Shown: one piece after another, positions 12,271 to 24,937 of the stretch
How positions within the stretch are numbered: position 1 is the first letter of the stretch
Layout of the letters: every line of letters begins with the position of its first letter
Source of the DNA: Cyclaneusma minus
Taxonomy: Eukaryota > Ascomycota > Leotiomycetes > Marthamycetales > Marthamycetaceae
DNA length: 64,000 nucleotides
Assembly (NCBI GenBank): GCA_037179335.1
Contig: JAKZHN010000040.1
Coordinates: forward strand, 186,001 to 250,000
Reading direction: 5' to 3'
Notes under the pieces: model-generated
Databases searched by the model: none
Told to the model about the DNA's origin: nothing
What the model saw: the letters and a program-made list of their open reading frames with translations, nothing else
Translations under genes and position numbers: made by a program

Positions 12271-15200
12271 TTTTATTTTTTTCCAAATTGATTTGCAAAT
12301 TTCCTTTTCCATTGCCGTTAATTCTTTAGCCAATATTTAATTAATTGTTTAAATTTTGATTAGCTATTAAATGGATTAAAATTTGAATATATTATAAGAA
12401 ATATTATTTTTAATTTAAAATGCGCTATATTAGTTTTAATTATAATAATTAATATATTGAGTTTTAGCTAATAAAAACATATTTAATAGATTAAAATATA
12501 TAATATATTAAAATAATAATTATACACTAATACGTTTATAAGGAAATTATTAATTAAATTTAAAATACCAATGCTAGCAAAAATACCATTATTATAAAGA
12601 TTTTTTATTTTAAATAAAATATAAATAAAAAAGGTAAATATATTGCAAATAGTTAAAAGGTTTTATATATAATATACATTTATTTTAATTTTATAAATAA
12701 ATCAAAAATTGCTGTTTTTTAAAAATTTATAGCAAAATAAATTAAACTAAATCGCAAATATACTATTATTTTTAATATAATAATGAACAGCTATTTGCAA
12801 AAAATTAGTAATTTTAAATAGGAGTCTAATATAATTATTAAAAACAAATTAAATTAAGCTTTTTATTCCTAATATAAACTTTTTTAATTAAATTTCAATT
12901 ATATAGCTATTTATATTGAAATTCTTTTTTTGCAGTTTTTCTTTATTTTTGCTTTTTAAATATAATTTTATAATAAATATATTAAGCAATTTTTTTTAAT
13001 GCTTGAAAAAAGCTTTTTTGTTTTTGGGGAAAAAAAGATTTTTTTATATTTATTAAAAACATTGCCTATATTATTAATAGCAAATTAAAGCAATTATTAT
13101 ATTAATACTAGATTAGCGGCAATAGTAATATTGGCGTGCGTATAATTTAAAAATTCTAAGGCGCTTTTTATATATTTCTTTTGCAATAAGAAATTTTATA
13201 ATATTTGCAGATGCTTATTTTTTACAGCTATTTAAAAAATTATTTAAAATATTTCAAAATATGAAATTGTTAAATTTATTTTTGGCGATTTTTCAAAGAA
13301 AACAATAAATATTGCAAATAATGCAAATAATAAGCAATTTCTATTTTGGAATTAAAAAAAACAATTTATATTATTTAAAACTTTATTATTGCTAATAGTA
13401 TTTTTAAATTTAATTGAATTGCCGATTTTAAAGCTATATTATATACAATTGATTTTTTTTTTACTTTTTAAATATATATAGTTTTGCTTTTAAAAGGCAA
13501 TAAAAATAAATAAAAAATAATGTAAATTTAAAAATATGCTCTATATTTTTAGCCTTTGTATAAATTTGCTTTTAAATAGGGAAGTTTGCTAATAGGGATT
13601 TTTTGGCTTTTGTTTATATATATTTTAAAAACTATTATTTAAGAAAAATATTTTTAAGCATTAATTTAAAAAAGGCCATATATTTTTAATTTTATAATTA
13701 TTGTTTAAAAATTAGCAAAAGTTTTTTAGCTTGAAAATAATATTTAAATGGCATTAATAATTGTTAAAAAAAATTCTATTGCAAAAATATTAAAAAATCC
13801 AATTTAATCCAGCTTGCTAAATATACCGGCTATTATAATATAATATATAATGCCAATTATAATGCAATATAATATATTAAATATAATGCCAATTATAGCG
13901 TAAAATAGGCTAATTTTAATATATTATATAAATTTTTGTATAATATAGCTTTCAATATAATATAAGGCTTTTAATAAAATATAATATTATAGCCAATTTT
14001 AAAATTTATTTTAAAGGTATTTTTAAAAACCGGTTTAAAGCTTTTTAAAAAATGCTAAGCTTAAATTAGAATTAAAGCAATTTGAAAAAACGGATTGCAA
14101 AAAATATTAACGGCAAGCTATATAAAATAAATATATTTTATATCATTAGAAATATGCTTATTTTAGCTTAATAAAGATTAATTGTATTTATATTATTATT
14201 AAGAAAAATTAAAAAAAAATTATAAGGATTGCAATATTGGCAAAATATAAAAGCAGATTTTTAAAAAATTAATTAATTATAAATTAAAATTACTAAAGCT
14301 AATTTATATTAGTATTGCTAGTTTTTTGCTATTTAATTTGCATACTAATAAATAGCTTTTTAAAATTATTAATAACTATATATGCAAATTCTGGCTTTTT
14401 GCAATAAAAAAGTATATAAATATATATAGTATTTTTTTTAAAAAAGATTTAAATTTAAAATTAATAAGAAATTAAAAAAAGTCTAATACGATAATATTGA
14501 AAATCTAATTAAAAGAAAACAAATTAAATTTTTGCAAATAATATTAAGCTTGGAATTATTATTTTTTATTTATTTTGGCAAAATAAAATAATTAAGAGAA
14601 TTATTTAAATTGCTAAAATTTATATTCAATTTATATTAAATAATATTGACTTTTTAATTAAATTTTAATTAAAAATTGCTATAGCTAAAGCGTATATTTG
14701 AAATAGAATTGAAATTGGACTAGAAATTAATAATTGTATTGTTAACTTTGAAAAAATATAAACTGGCAAAGTTTTTACAAATAATATTTATATTTGGAAT
14801 TGCAAAATATAGATTTATATTAATTGCAAAAAAAGATTAAATATAATAGAAAAACTAAATTATTTTTGCAATTTTATAAATGCATTTTTATTGGGTATAA
14901 TTTTAAAATTTTAAAATAGTATAGGTTTTATTGCCCGGATTTTGGCAGGGTAATATATAAAATAATAGTAAAATAAAATAAAATAATTGAAGATAATACA
15001 TTTAATTTAAAGCTTTGCAATAATCCTTATAGTTTTAAAGAATTCCTAATAAGCTGCTTGATATATATTATATTAATAAATTTATTTTTGTCAAGCAAAA
15101 AACCAGAAAACCGATTTTTAAGCAAATTTATTTTGAATTTAAACTAGTAGTTAAAATTGCATTTAATATAATAGTTTTTGCTTTCAAATTTCTTTGATTT

Positions 15201-17214
15201 TTATAAAAAATGGAATAATATTATTTTATATTTCGAATTTAATAATTATAATAATTATAATTTTTTTTTATCCAATTTAATAAAAATTACAATGCTAATA
15301 GTTTTTTTAATAAGTAAGAATATTAATATAACGGACTTTTCTAATATTATTATAAATAATCCTATAAAACTAAATAGCGCTTATATTGCTATAAGTCTTT
15401 TTTTAAATATAAACTTTATTTTTAAAACTAATAATTGCTGGTATTTAAAGCGCAATATTATTAAAATTAGAATTTGCAAATAAAATTGTTTTTTAAAGAT
15501 TTTATTGCAATTATAGCAGCTAATAAAAAAATAATAATTTACATAAATTTGAAATTGCTTTAATTGCGATAAAAATAATTTATAGCATTATTATTTTTAG
15601 AAATTATAAAAAAGCTATTTGTAATTTTTTATATAAAGCTAAATAGCAAAAGGCTATTATATAAAAATTAAAGGGAATTTTAGCGAATAATATTTGGATT
15701 AAAATTATTATAAATATTGCTTTTAATTTGATTTTTATAAAATAAATATTTATAATTAAAATAAATTCTAATAGCGGGATAAATAAATATAAAATTTATT
15801 TTATGATTAGGGGTTTTAATTAGATTTAAAATAAGGACTTTTCTAATATTTTATTTTTTTATAATTTAAATAAATATTTTTTGCGTTTTTTTGGCTATTA
15901 TAATATAAAAGGACCTTAAATACCGTTATTTTAATATTAGCAAAATTTTTGGAAAATTTGTTTTTTATTAGTTTTTTTATTTAGCTTTGCTAAAACAAAT
16001 ATTGCAATTTAATTGGAAAATATTTTTTGGCTAAATAAAAGCCTATATAAATTAAAATAAATTGCTAGAAATTGGAATTTGCTAATTCAATTTAAAGTTA
16101 TTAAATTTGGTTTTAAATAGATTTTTAGCGATTTATATTTATTTATTTATATTAATAATATTATTGCCCTTGCCAAAAGAATTGCTAAATTTAATAGATT
16201 TGTTTTTCTTTTAATTAATTATTTTATTATTAAAAATTTAAAAAAAGATTAGGAAACTTTTTGGCATAAAAATAATTTGTAATAGAAATTTCAAATTTAT
16301 TTAAATTAATTAAAAGCAATATATTAATAACTTTTATAAAGAATTTGGCTTTTTAATTAAATAATAATAATTATATTTAATATTTATAATAAATAATATT
16401 AATATAATAGCGCTATTTAAAAATAATAAAAAATAGGCCAAATTAAACTTTTACCAATGGAAATTCGGCAAGTTTATATTTGCTATAACGCTTATTTAAT
16501 TAAATATTTATTTCATAGCCGATAAGCTAATGCAATTTATTCTTAATTTATATAAATATTATAATGCCAATTTAATATAATTATTTTGCTATTTTAAATT
16601 AATTGCAGGCTATAGAATTAAATACGGATTAAGCAAATTGGTTATTATTAAAAATTACTTAAAGGTATTTAATAATGTATTTTATAAATTATTTTTTAAT
16701 TGCCGGAATATTAATAAATTTATTGCAATATTATAATTAAATAAAGAATAATAAAATATAGCTATATTAATTTGCAAAACTGAATATATTGCTGCAGCTG
16801 CTAATATTAAATAAGGCTAATAATTTAAACGAGTATTTAAAAATATAAAATATAATAAATTAATTAATAAAAATTTATATTATATTAATATAAAAGGCGA
16901 TAATTAAAAAGCGACTGCCCTAATTAAAAGTTTTTAATTTTACGAAAATTTTAAATATATTAAAATAATTGATTAATTTACATATAGATTAAAGATTAAA
17001 GGTAAGCAGCGAACTATGTATATATATATATAATATAATTGTAAATGGATTTATTAAGCCATTTTTAAAAGTTTAATTTAAAAGAATTAAAAAAATTAAA
17101 AATATATTAAATATAGAAAATTGTTTTGAATAAAAGAATATTAAAAAAAAGAAAATATTCAAATATAATTTTAAAAAAGCAGTAAAAGAAATTATAAATA
17201 TAGACCGCTATAAA

Positions 17215-17404
17215 GTTTAAAATAAATATTAAAAAAAAAATTTAGCACTGCAAGAATATAAGGATTATAAGCCATTTACAGGATTTACTTATTATGTAGG
17301 TAAATAAAAGCCATGTATATATATATTAATTTTTATAATTGTAGAATTCACTTTTTTTCATGCTTTAAAAATAGAAGGATCTTTACCTATATTAAGATTT
17401 CACA
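17215..17404 (+). repeat. Copia 3' LTR, copy 2
   Basis: About 190 bp, strongly RIP-mutated copy of the LTR at 11,858. Landmarks: GCCATTTACAGG, TTATGTAGGTAAA, and the terminal TTAAGATTTCACA. The start is uncertain by several bases. Confidence 0.7.
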
Positions 17405-19059
17405 AGCATTAAATTTTTTTCATTTAAATCCAGGATTTCCAAAATCAAATATAAATAAACATCTGCTTTGAAACTAGCTATTTTTATACTGATTACCAAA
17501 AATAAAGCCATTAGCTATATTTTTAGCATTTATAATTAACATTTTAATATATTCCCGGTTTTAATATTTTAATTTTCTATAATAAAAATAAAAATTATAT
17601 TTACAGCAATATTTTTGCTATTAAGCTTTAAAAACTAGTTAAATAATCATAAGCATATCATTTAAAATTATAAAATATTTTTAATTAAAATATTTTTAAA
17701 TTTAATTGGCGAAAATTAAAACAAATACTTTAAATTAATTATTGCTATAATTATTGCTATAATTATTATTTTCTTTTTTTAATTTATTAAATTTAAAGGC
17801 CTTAATATTGATAATATGAAATATTTTAATATAATTCTTATTTTTAATATAATTGCTAATATATTAAAAAGAATTAATCTATTTAGCATATTTATTGTTT
17901 TTAGAATTTCTTTTTAAAATATTTAATACGGCTAGCCAAAATATTAAAGATTTTATTGCGCAATTTAATTATTTTTAATTTATTGCTTTAATTAGCAAAT
18001 TATATTTTAAATTTAAATTTAAAATAAAGTACAGCAAAGCTTTAATTCTTCTTCATTTTCAGCTTTTTTAAAACATTTTTGGCTTTTTTATATTTATCCA
18101 AAATAATATAAATTTTTATTAAAGCATTATATAAAGCTTTTGTATTTTTCAAAACTTATTTAAAAAAAATTATGTAAATGCAAAATAATTTTTTAAAGCT
18201 TGTATAATATTAATATATAGCTTTGCTTTTAATTATTTTGGTAAAAAATTGAATTTGCTTATAATTAATACTATAAATTGCATTATTAATTTGCAAAACG
18301 CAATATAACTTTTAGGAATTTTTTAACGCTTTTTAAAAAAAAGTCTTTGATGAATTTTTTAGTATTTTTAACGTGGCAGCGCAAATGGCCGGAAAAAATG
18401 TTATTTTTAAAATAAAAAATAATAGCTTTAGCACTAATAATTTAATTTTAAAATCTAGCAATTTTAATTATATATGTATTAAATTTTTTCTTATTGCTAT
18501 ATAATTGGCTAAATAACTTTTTATAGCTTTATTAATATTGTATAAAAGGGTTTTTAAATAAATATAATTTTTAATTATAAAATTAATATTTTTTTAAAAC
18601 AAAATAGCGGCGTTAAAATTAATGCTATTATATTATTTATTAGCAAGGTATTTAAAAACGGCTTTGAAATATAAAACTCCTATAATTTTAAATTGCGTAA
18701 TTATTGCATTTATAATAGCTATAGCAAATATAAAAAATATAGCAGAAAATTTCTTAATTTAAAAATTGCAAAATTTATTAAATTATGAAATTCGAAATAA
18801 AAATATACAAAATCTAAAATTGGTTTTGGGATTTGCATAGTTTTAAACTGCCGTGTTTTTATAAAATAAAAGTCTATAATTGTTTTAAAAGAATTTAAAT
18901 TAAATTAATTAATAAAAAAGGCTTACAAATTATTACAATAGTTTAAAAATAAAGCAAGAATTAAAATAAAGCAATATTATAAGCTAGAAAAAAAATCTCC
19001 AGCTTTGCAAAACCTTAAAAATTCTACAAATTAATACAAAGCGCTAGAAGCATATGCTT

Positions 19060-19135
19060 AGCACGTAAGAGGGCTCGGGATATATGGCGCGTGGCGCGTG
19101 CCCGGGGCACGTGCCTAAGGCACCTAAGGTTAATA
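19060..19135. other. GC-rich palindromic island inside AT block
   Basis: About 75 bp of GC-rich sequence surrounded by kilobases of AT-rich DNA. It contains GGCGCGTGGCGCGTGCC, CCGGGGCACGTGCC and the palindrome GTGCCTAAGGCAC. The last motif recurs at 22,032-22,044 and 22,258-22,270 in the tandem duplication at the AT block edge. It looks like un-RIPped DNA from the same repeat family. Confidence 0.6.
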
Positions 19136-21822
19136 CTATGACACTAATTTTATTATATTTAAAAAAAAATCGCGCTATTAGACCAAATTGTTTTTAATGT
19201 TTTTAAATAATTTGCATTTAAAAAAAGCCTTAATATCAAGCGGGAAAACGGCAATAAAGCTTTAAAAACAATAGCAATAAAAATAGCCTATGTAAATAGC
19301 TAAAGCGGCAAAACTCAAATTTCCAGCCAGTTTCTATATTTTAAATAGGGAAATAATTTTGCAAAACCAAGTTTTTAACGCTAAAATCAAAATATTAATT
19401 AACTTTTCCTTTAAAATTAATAATATTATGATTTTTATATTAAGTATTAAGCCCAGTATTTTAATTAATATCTTTTTATTAATATTTTTTAATATTTTAT
19501 AAAATATTTAAAATTTAGCAAAATAAATTAAAATCCTGTTTTTATCAAGTTAAAATTTTTGAAAAATACGCCGGAAATATAATAACGTTATTATTTAAAT
19601 AATAATATAGGATTAGGCCAGGCAGCCAAAATTTTAGCAGTTATTTAAAGGCCTTTATAAAAAAATTAAAAATAAATAATACTATTGCCAAATTAAAAAA
19701 AAAATTATTTTAATATAATTTTTTTTCAGCTAAAATCTAGCAATTATTAATATAACATAGCTATTGTAATTATATAAAAAACGTTTTTTATATTTCTTTT
19801 TAAAAAAAATACAAGCTTTGCCAATTTTAAGTACCAATTTCTAAATTTCTAAAAATTTAACATAATGTATAATAGCAGCCTTTTTTAAAATAAAAGTATT
19901 AATTCAAAAACCAAAAAAAAGGAAGAATAATAAACTAAACGCTAAATATTTAGAGATTTGGGCATTAATTCAAAAAAAAATAAATTAAAAATTAAAAAAA
20001 GTTAAAAAAGAATTAAATGCGTTATAGGGCTAAATTGTTATTAATTTTATTATTTAATATATATGAAATTTTTATATAGAATTTTAAATTATAAAAGCAA
20101 ATGCTAATATAAAGCTATATAGCTAAAAAAGCAGCTATAATATAAAATACCTAATAAAAGCTATAAAAGAAAATTAAATTTTTAAATAAAAAGAAAAAGG
20201 AAATTTAATAGAAAAGCAAAATCGGTAAATACTTTAAATTATAGCTTGGTATTGGGCTAAAACAAATTGAAATGCAATAATAAAATTGAAAAAATTGAAA
20301 AATGCTTACTTTTATAAAATAAAGCGAAATAAAAATTAAATATTAAATATTAATAAATAATTGGAGACCAATGCAAATACTGCCAAATAGGGAATTTAGT
20401 AATTGGAAGCCAGTATAAGGATTTTTGAAAATATTCAAAAATTCAAAACTAGCGTAAAAAAGAAAGGAAAGGAAAATAAGCCGTAAATGAATTGGGAGAA
20501 TTAATAGCTATTTAGCAAATTTAATTTATTTGGTAAATGGAAATTAAATTTCAAAGCTATTAATATTGGGATAGCAAATATTCTATTTAAATTTGGGGTA
20601 ATTTTTTAAACGTATTTTTTGCTGCAAATTAGGCATTTATATTGGCGTTTATATATTTTCCAATTATAGCTTTTATTAATATATAATTAATAAATAATAA
20701 AATTATTATTTAAATCGATATTGCATTTTTAGCAAAAAGCGGAATTGGCGAGTATAAAATTATTTAAATAAATCAATCAATATTTTAAAATACAAAATTT
20801 ATAAATAATTCAATTAAAAAATTTCCAATTTTTAAAATTAAAAAGTTCAAAAATTATTGCAAATTAATAGTATTTAAATGCCAAAAAGAATAGCATTTTT
20901 CTATTAATAAATAGCGGCCAGTTTAATAATTTTATAATAAAATTAAAGCAATTAGCGGCTTAATTATAATGCATAATTAATATAATAAATAATAAATATT
21001 TAAATTTGAAAAAAAAAATCTCGTAATTATTATTAAAAATTAAAAATTAGCCAATTATTGCAATTTAGCGCAATTTATTATTTAAAAATAAAATTCAAAC
21101 ATTAAAAGCATTAATATTAAAACTTTTACCCAAAAAACCGAAAAATAAAAAACGGATAAAAAATGCAATTAGCAATTTAAAAAAGCTATTTATATAAAAT
21201 ATAAAAAAATAAAAAGCTAATTTAAAGATTTTAATAGGAAAAAAGCGCTTATTATTTTTATCATCGTTTTTGTTTTTAAAAAAAGCTTTGCTATAATTAT
21301 TATTGGTTTAAAAGCCCGCAATATTTGCAGTAATTTTTGCAGCGGCTTTTGCAGCAATTTTAGCAATATAAATTTAGGCGGTATTAAAAGCTATAATAGT
21401 TTTATAATCAATTTTTATAAAGCGCCGGTATTAATTGGCTTTTTGGCAGGCTAAGCGAATTTAAATTTATTTAAAATTAATATTATTAAATTTTTATTTA
21501 TTGAAAAATTACGGGCAATATTATATACGCTATTTTTTGCAGCATTTTTATAAATATTTTTATAGTCTCCATGGTTTTTATTATTATCGCAAAATGCAAA
21601 AAAAGCTATAAAGAGATTAAAAAAATATGCAAAAAGGCTTTTTGACGCAATTGCCGGCATTGCCGCTAGTATTGGCTTAAAATTTAATATCGATTGCTAT
21701 TGCAAAAAAATATATATATAATTATTGCTTAAAAAAATTAAAATTAGTAGCTAATGGCTGGTTTGCAAAAAGCATTGCTAAAAAGGAGAAAACGGCAGTT
21801 TTTTAAAAACTCTATTTGTGCG

Positions 21823-21858
21823 CTTTTGGCTAGCCAAAAGCTCCGTGCGTTCCGCACG
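21823..21858. other. Palindrome and hairpin at edge of AT block
   Basis: Perfect 18-bp palindrome CTTTTGGCTAGCCAAAAG (21,823-21,840), followed by CGTGCG-TTC-CGCACG (21,844-21,858), a 6-bp stem with a 3-base loop. They sit where base composition changes from AT-rich to mixed. Such structures occur at transposon ends, but the element is not identified. Confidence 0.6.
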
Positions 21859-21974
21859 TGACCGACCGACAGCTGATCCCTTAATATAACTAGTTTTGAG
21901 GGCCTTCGGCGCCTTATATGCTATTGAGCGGACCTAAGGAAGGGTCCTATATGCTAAAATGCTTGTAAATTGTA

Positions 21975-22430
21975 TTGGGCAAGCGCCCTATTCTAGCTTT
22001 GCAATTAAAGCTTTCAAATGCCATTATTGTGCCTAAGGCACGGCCGCGCACGTGGGCGTTTTATACGAGATACGAGATAAGAGTTTATTACAACGCTATA
22101 CCGTTTTTGGTCCTGTTTTCGGATCTCTGCTTATTCCACGTGACTTTATGTCTCGAAAGCCCCCCTTAGCGGTTTTTGCCCTCGGTTGGGGGGGGGGGGT
22201 CNTTGGGCAAGCGCCCTATTCTAGCTTTGCAATTAAAGCTTTCAAATGCCATTATTGTGCCTAAGGCACGGCCGCGCACGTGGGCGTTTTATACGAGATA
22301 CGAGATAAGAGTTTATTACAACGCTATACCGTTTTTGGTCCTGTTTTCGGATCTCTGCTTATTCCACGTGACTTTATGTCTCGAAAGCCCCCCTTAGCGG
22401 TTTTTGCCCTCGGTTGGGGGGGGGGGGGTC
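21975..22430. repeat. 228-bp tandem duplication with one ambiguous base
   Basis: Two copies, 21,975-22,201 and 22,203-22,430, that appear identical apart from the length of a G run (12 versus 13 G). The single N at 22,202 lies directly between them, just after the first G run. Each copy contains GTGCCTAAGGCAC, GCGCACGTGGGCG and a CACGTG box. It may be a real tandem duplication or an assembly artefact from the homopolymer. Confidence 0.9.
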
Positions 22431-22484
22431 GCGCAGCCCGGCCCGAAAGTAGCCGAAGGCTAAAGGTAAACCATGAGCTTACGC

Positions 22485-23132
22485 TCAATGGCAAACCAAC
22501 CATTTGAGAATATAGACTTTGGCAAAATGGAGGAATGAAAGATCAACGAATAATGCCCTAAGACGAGAGCCTGGAGATGTCTTCCCGTACACGTTTTCGA
22601 TTATGTATATAAACCAGCAGCGAAGACGCATATGTTTGGCAGAAATCTTGGTGATAAGAAGGTTGTGCAGGTCTCGCACCTCAAGGAAATTCGCCAGCAC
22701 CCAGAGTCCGACCAGGTGGGGCATGGAAGGCGTGTCTTGGCTCAGACGTTCATTGAGATCGAGTTCGGTATTCTGGTCCATAGCCTGTTCGGGGTATTCG
22801 CCGGTGTAGAGCCAACTCATGAAGAGGTCGAACACTTCTGGATCAGTGTCTGCGAGTTTCACCGGGGTGGTGGGGTTCTTGCGGAAGTACGGCGAGTAGA
22901 GGTGAAGGTACTCCTTGTGCGCTGTGTATGACTGTTTCTTGACGCCAACCAGGATCGTGACAGTCTCCTGTGGCTTGCTGTTTAGAGTCAGATTTGTATA
23001 TCAGAGGAACAGACCGGAGACTTACTTGAGCGCAGGTCTCTTCGTGCTTGACGCAGCGTCAGGAGCCGCATCGGATGCCTTCCTCTTATTCGAGGAGGTA
23101 TCGGTACTGTTCTCCATCTTGACGGTGGCCAT
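22485..23132 (-). pseudogene. BTB/POZ-domain gene 1, 3'-truncated at the AT-block edge
   Basis: Two-exon member of the local BTB family. Exon 1 is 23,026-23,132 (ATG at 23,132; basic N-terminus with KRKASD and KRP). The intron is 22,978-23,025 (48 bp, GTAAGT...CTAAACAG, phase 2). Exon 2 is 22,485-22,977, giving 199 aa. The BTB core is readable: TVTILVGVKKQSYTAHKEYL, then SPYFRK and EVFDLFMSWLYTGEYPE. The family motif DTPSMPHLVGLWVLANFLEV matches BTB gene 2 closely. Homology stops at about LHFA; the last residues (ending KWLVCH) do not match, and about 45 residues present in the paralogs are missing. The break lies some 60 bp from the tandem duplication, so the gene was probably cut by the rearrangement that made the block edge. 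Whether the shortened protein is made is unknown. Confidence 0.75.
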
Positions 23133-23658
23133 AAGCTCTGTACGAGGGTGGCGGGCAAGAGTTGAGGGTGCTGAAGTCGTGGCTTCGAGCTGTGGGTCGC
23201 TTCTGGAGGAGATTCAAAGGCTGAACGCTAGGTGTTGGACCGAATTGCAGCTGGACCTTGGCGATGCCCAGCAGTCGATGCCGAAGGAGAGAGGAGTGTG
23301 AAAGAAGACGCTGAGGGTTGAACCCAACTGCAGGTTGGACTTTGCAGGCGCGCAGACGTTGGAGGGGAGAGGAGGATGGCGAAGAAAGGAAGGCGGAGGA
23401 GGAGAAACTTGGGCTTAGATAAGTATACCTCAGTATTTTTTTAGGCACAGCTGAGAATGCCAAGGCTCGCTAGAACACAAAGCTGCTGGCGACCAGGTAG
23501 GTGAGTCGAGTCGTGTCGTGTCAGTGATAGTCTCAAGTCATGGTGAAGATGAATCGAGTGGAGATGACGGAGTGATACGAAAGAGGTCGAGGCCACCAAG
23601 TTTGTGCCGCATTCAATCACAATGAATTCATCTCGTTCAAGGGCTATGTTTTAGAGAA

Positions 23659-24002
23659 TGGCTAAATCGCATCTGGAGTTTTGAAATCGCATAATACAGA
23701 CTGAGATATCCCTATCGCCTCAAGCCCCTCAATTGGTAATAATATCCACAATCACTTGAAGTACTCCCAATTGGTTGGAATATTTCCAGCTGTTTAAAAT
23801 ACCTCCAGTAACTTATAATATTCCCAATTACTTGGAATACTCCCGGTTATTTGGAATACTTCCAGTCACTTGTAATGTTCCAAATCACCCGGGATTTATT
23901 TACCTAGTTATTACAGAATAGAATTAGAGCAGCGGTAGAGCTATTTTTACATAGGCTTGGTCTGTATGCGATTTCAAAGCTCCAGATGCGGTTTAGCGAT
24001 TC
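23659..24002. repeat. Inverted-repeat element enclosing a minisatellite
   Basis: Imperfect terminal inverted repeats of about 43 bp, 23,659-23,702 and 23,960-24,002, both containing CGCATCTGGAG-TTTGAAATC in opposite orientation. Between them lies a 19-bp minisatellite. The size (about 344 bp) and structure suit a MITE or foldback element. No target duplication was identified. Confidence 0.75.
23755..23887. repeat. 19-bp minisatellite, seven units
   Basis: Seven consecutive 19-bp units with no length change, consensus near CTTGGAATACTCCCAGTTA, plus a degenerate unit just before. It fills the centre of the inverted-repeat element at 23,659-24,002. Confidence 0.9.
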
Positions 24003-24130
24003 CATTCCATGATCTGGCTAGAAACCAGCGTTGAATTGGAGCTATGTTAACATGGCAGCGTTCTCATCCTCACATCGACGACCACTCTCGATCTCAACAA
24101 GAACTGCGGCGCCCAGGATTGAAGCAGCAG

Positions 24131-24937
24131 TCAACACAACCAGAAAGGTATGATGGGCTGATCGTCCTTCTCATCGACGTAGTACGTTGTTGGGTCGAAG
24201 TCCTTCTTGTAACCATAGAGATTGTGTTGCTGGGCACGAATGAAGAAGTCGACGAGGAATTGCTGTGGGATTAAATCAGGGTTCTTCTTGATGTAAGATG
24301 GATCCGCAAAGTGGAAGAAAAAGCGGTCGACAAAGAGTGCTCGCAACGGGGAATCTCCGTTCGTCTTGTCGTAGACGAACTTCAACTGGTCTGGGAAGTC
24401 GCAACCAACCCTATCCATCTTCTCCCACATCTTGCTGATCACAAAGTTCTGGAAAGCAGACACGCCAAGGAATTCCGCCAGCAGCCAAAGCTTGATAAGG
24501 TGTGGCATAGAAGGGGTGTCTGCATCCAGTCTCTTCTGCAAGTCAGGCTCGATCTTGCTGTCCAGGTGACACTCGGAAGACCCCCCGTGGTTCCATCCCC
24601 CGTAGGCCCAGTGGGCGACGTCATAGAAGACTTCACGCTCACAAAGCTCGTGGTCGAAGGTGAGGGCGCGGAGGGATTCTTTGGCGGATAATCCCGTGAG
24701 CTCGTTGCGGAAGTAGAGGGACTTGCGCACAAGGAACATCTTATGCACCTTGAAGAGGTACGGCTTCCGCGCCACGGGGTCACCGACGATCAAGGTTATC
24801 AGCGGGCCTTTGTGGGGATGGCTGTTGTGAAGTCAGATGTGGGATCTAACAGGCAACTATCCTTGCCAGAGAAACAGGTCTCAGACTTACATGCACATGG
24901 GCAACTCCAACGCCACGTCGGCAGATATGATCTCCAT
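24131..24937 (-). CDS. BTB/POZ-domain protein 2
   Basis: 245-aa protein with a BTB/POZ fold, a dimerisation module often used as a cullin-3 adaptor or in transcription regulators; no role can be assigned here. Exon 1 is 24,891-24,937 (start in CACAATGG context), the intron 24,822-24,890 (69 bp, GTAAGT...CAACAG, phase 2), exon 2 24,131-24,821. The BTB part reads LITLIVGDP, LFKVHKMFLVRKSLYFRNEL, then an insertion-rich region and DTPSMPHLIKLWLLAEFLGV. The C-terminal part (SPLRALFVDRFFFHFAD, IPQQFLVDFFIRA) is shared with paralogs. Exon 1 (MEIISADV...) lacks the lysine-rich tract found in the other copies, so its start may have been replaced or mispredicted. Confidence 0.8.

Larger units (their letters stand above)
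11858..17404 (+). mobile_element. Ty1/Copia relic, copy 2, full length
   Basis: About 5.5 kb bounded by LTR copies, a normal length for a Copia element. The interior from 13,721 onward is collinear with copy 1. Landmarks on the plus strand: integrase tail near 14,860-14,950 (CIFIGYNFKI), RT box YINN near 16,147-16,171 where YVDD is expected (both aspartates changed to asparagine by G-to-A), KQYINN near 16,305-16,335, and NIKGDN-KATALIK near 16,886-16,925. Many TAA/TAG stops. No clean target duplication could be read, so the left LTR could instead be an independent solo LTR. Confidence 0.75.
17405..21960. other. AT-rich RIP-degraded block, unclassified relics
   Basis: About 4.5 kb of sequence as AT-rich as the retrotransposons, with no LTR pair or readable transposon motif. 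Short open frames (for example 21,451-21,660 minus) are I/N/K/F-rich and look like chance. The plus strand is A-rich near 19,900-20,900. Most likely further RIP-mutated transposon remains. Two GC-rich palindromic patches are listed separately. Confidence 0.6.

Noticed and set aside
8657..15483. Short open frames in the AT block (8,657, 9,121, 11,326, 11,615, 15,178) as small genes
   Set aside because: Two overlap Copia integrase/RT relics; the others have the I/N/K/Y/F composition of RIP-mutated DNA and no start context or motif.
11853..17410. Target-site duplication of Copia copy 2
   Set aside because: Flanking pentamers (ATTTT and AGCAT) do not match and LTR ends are uncertain, so none is claimed.
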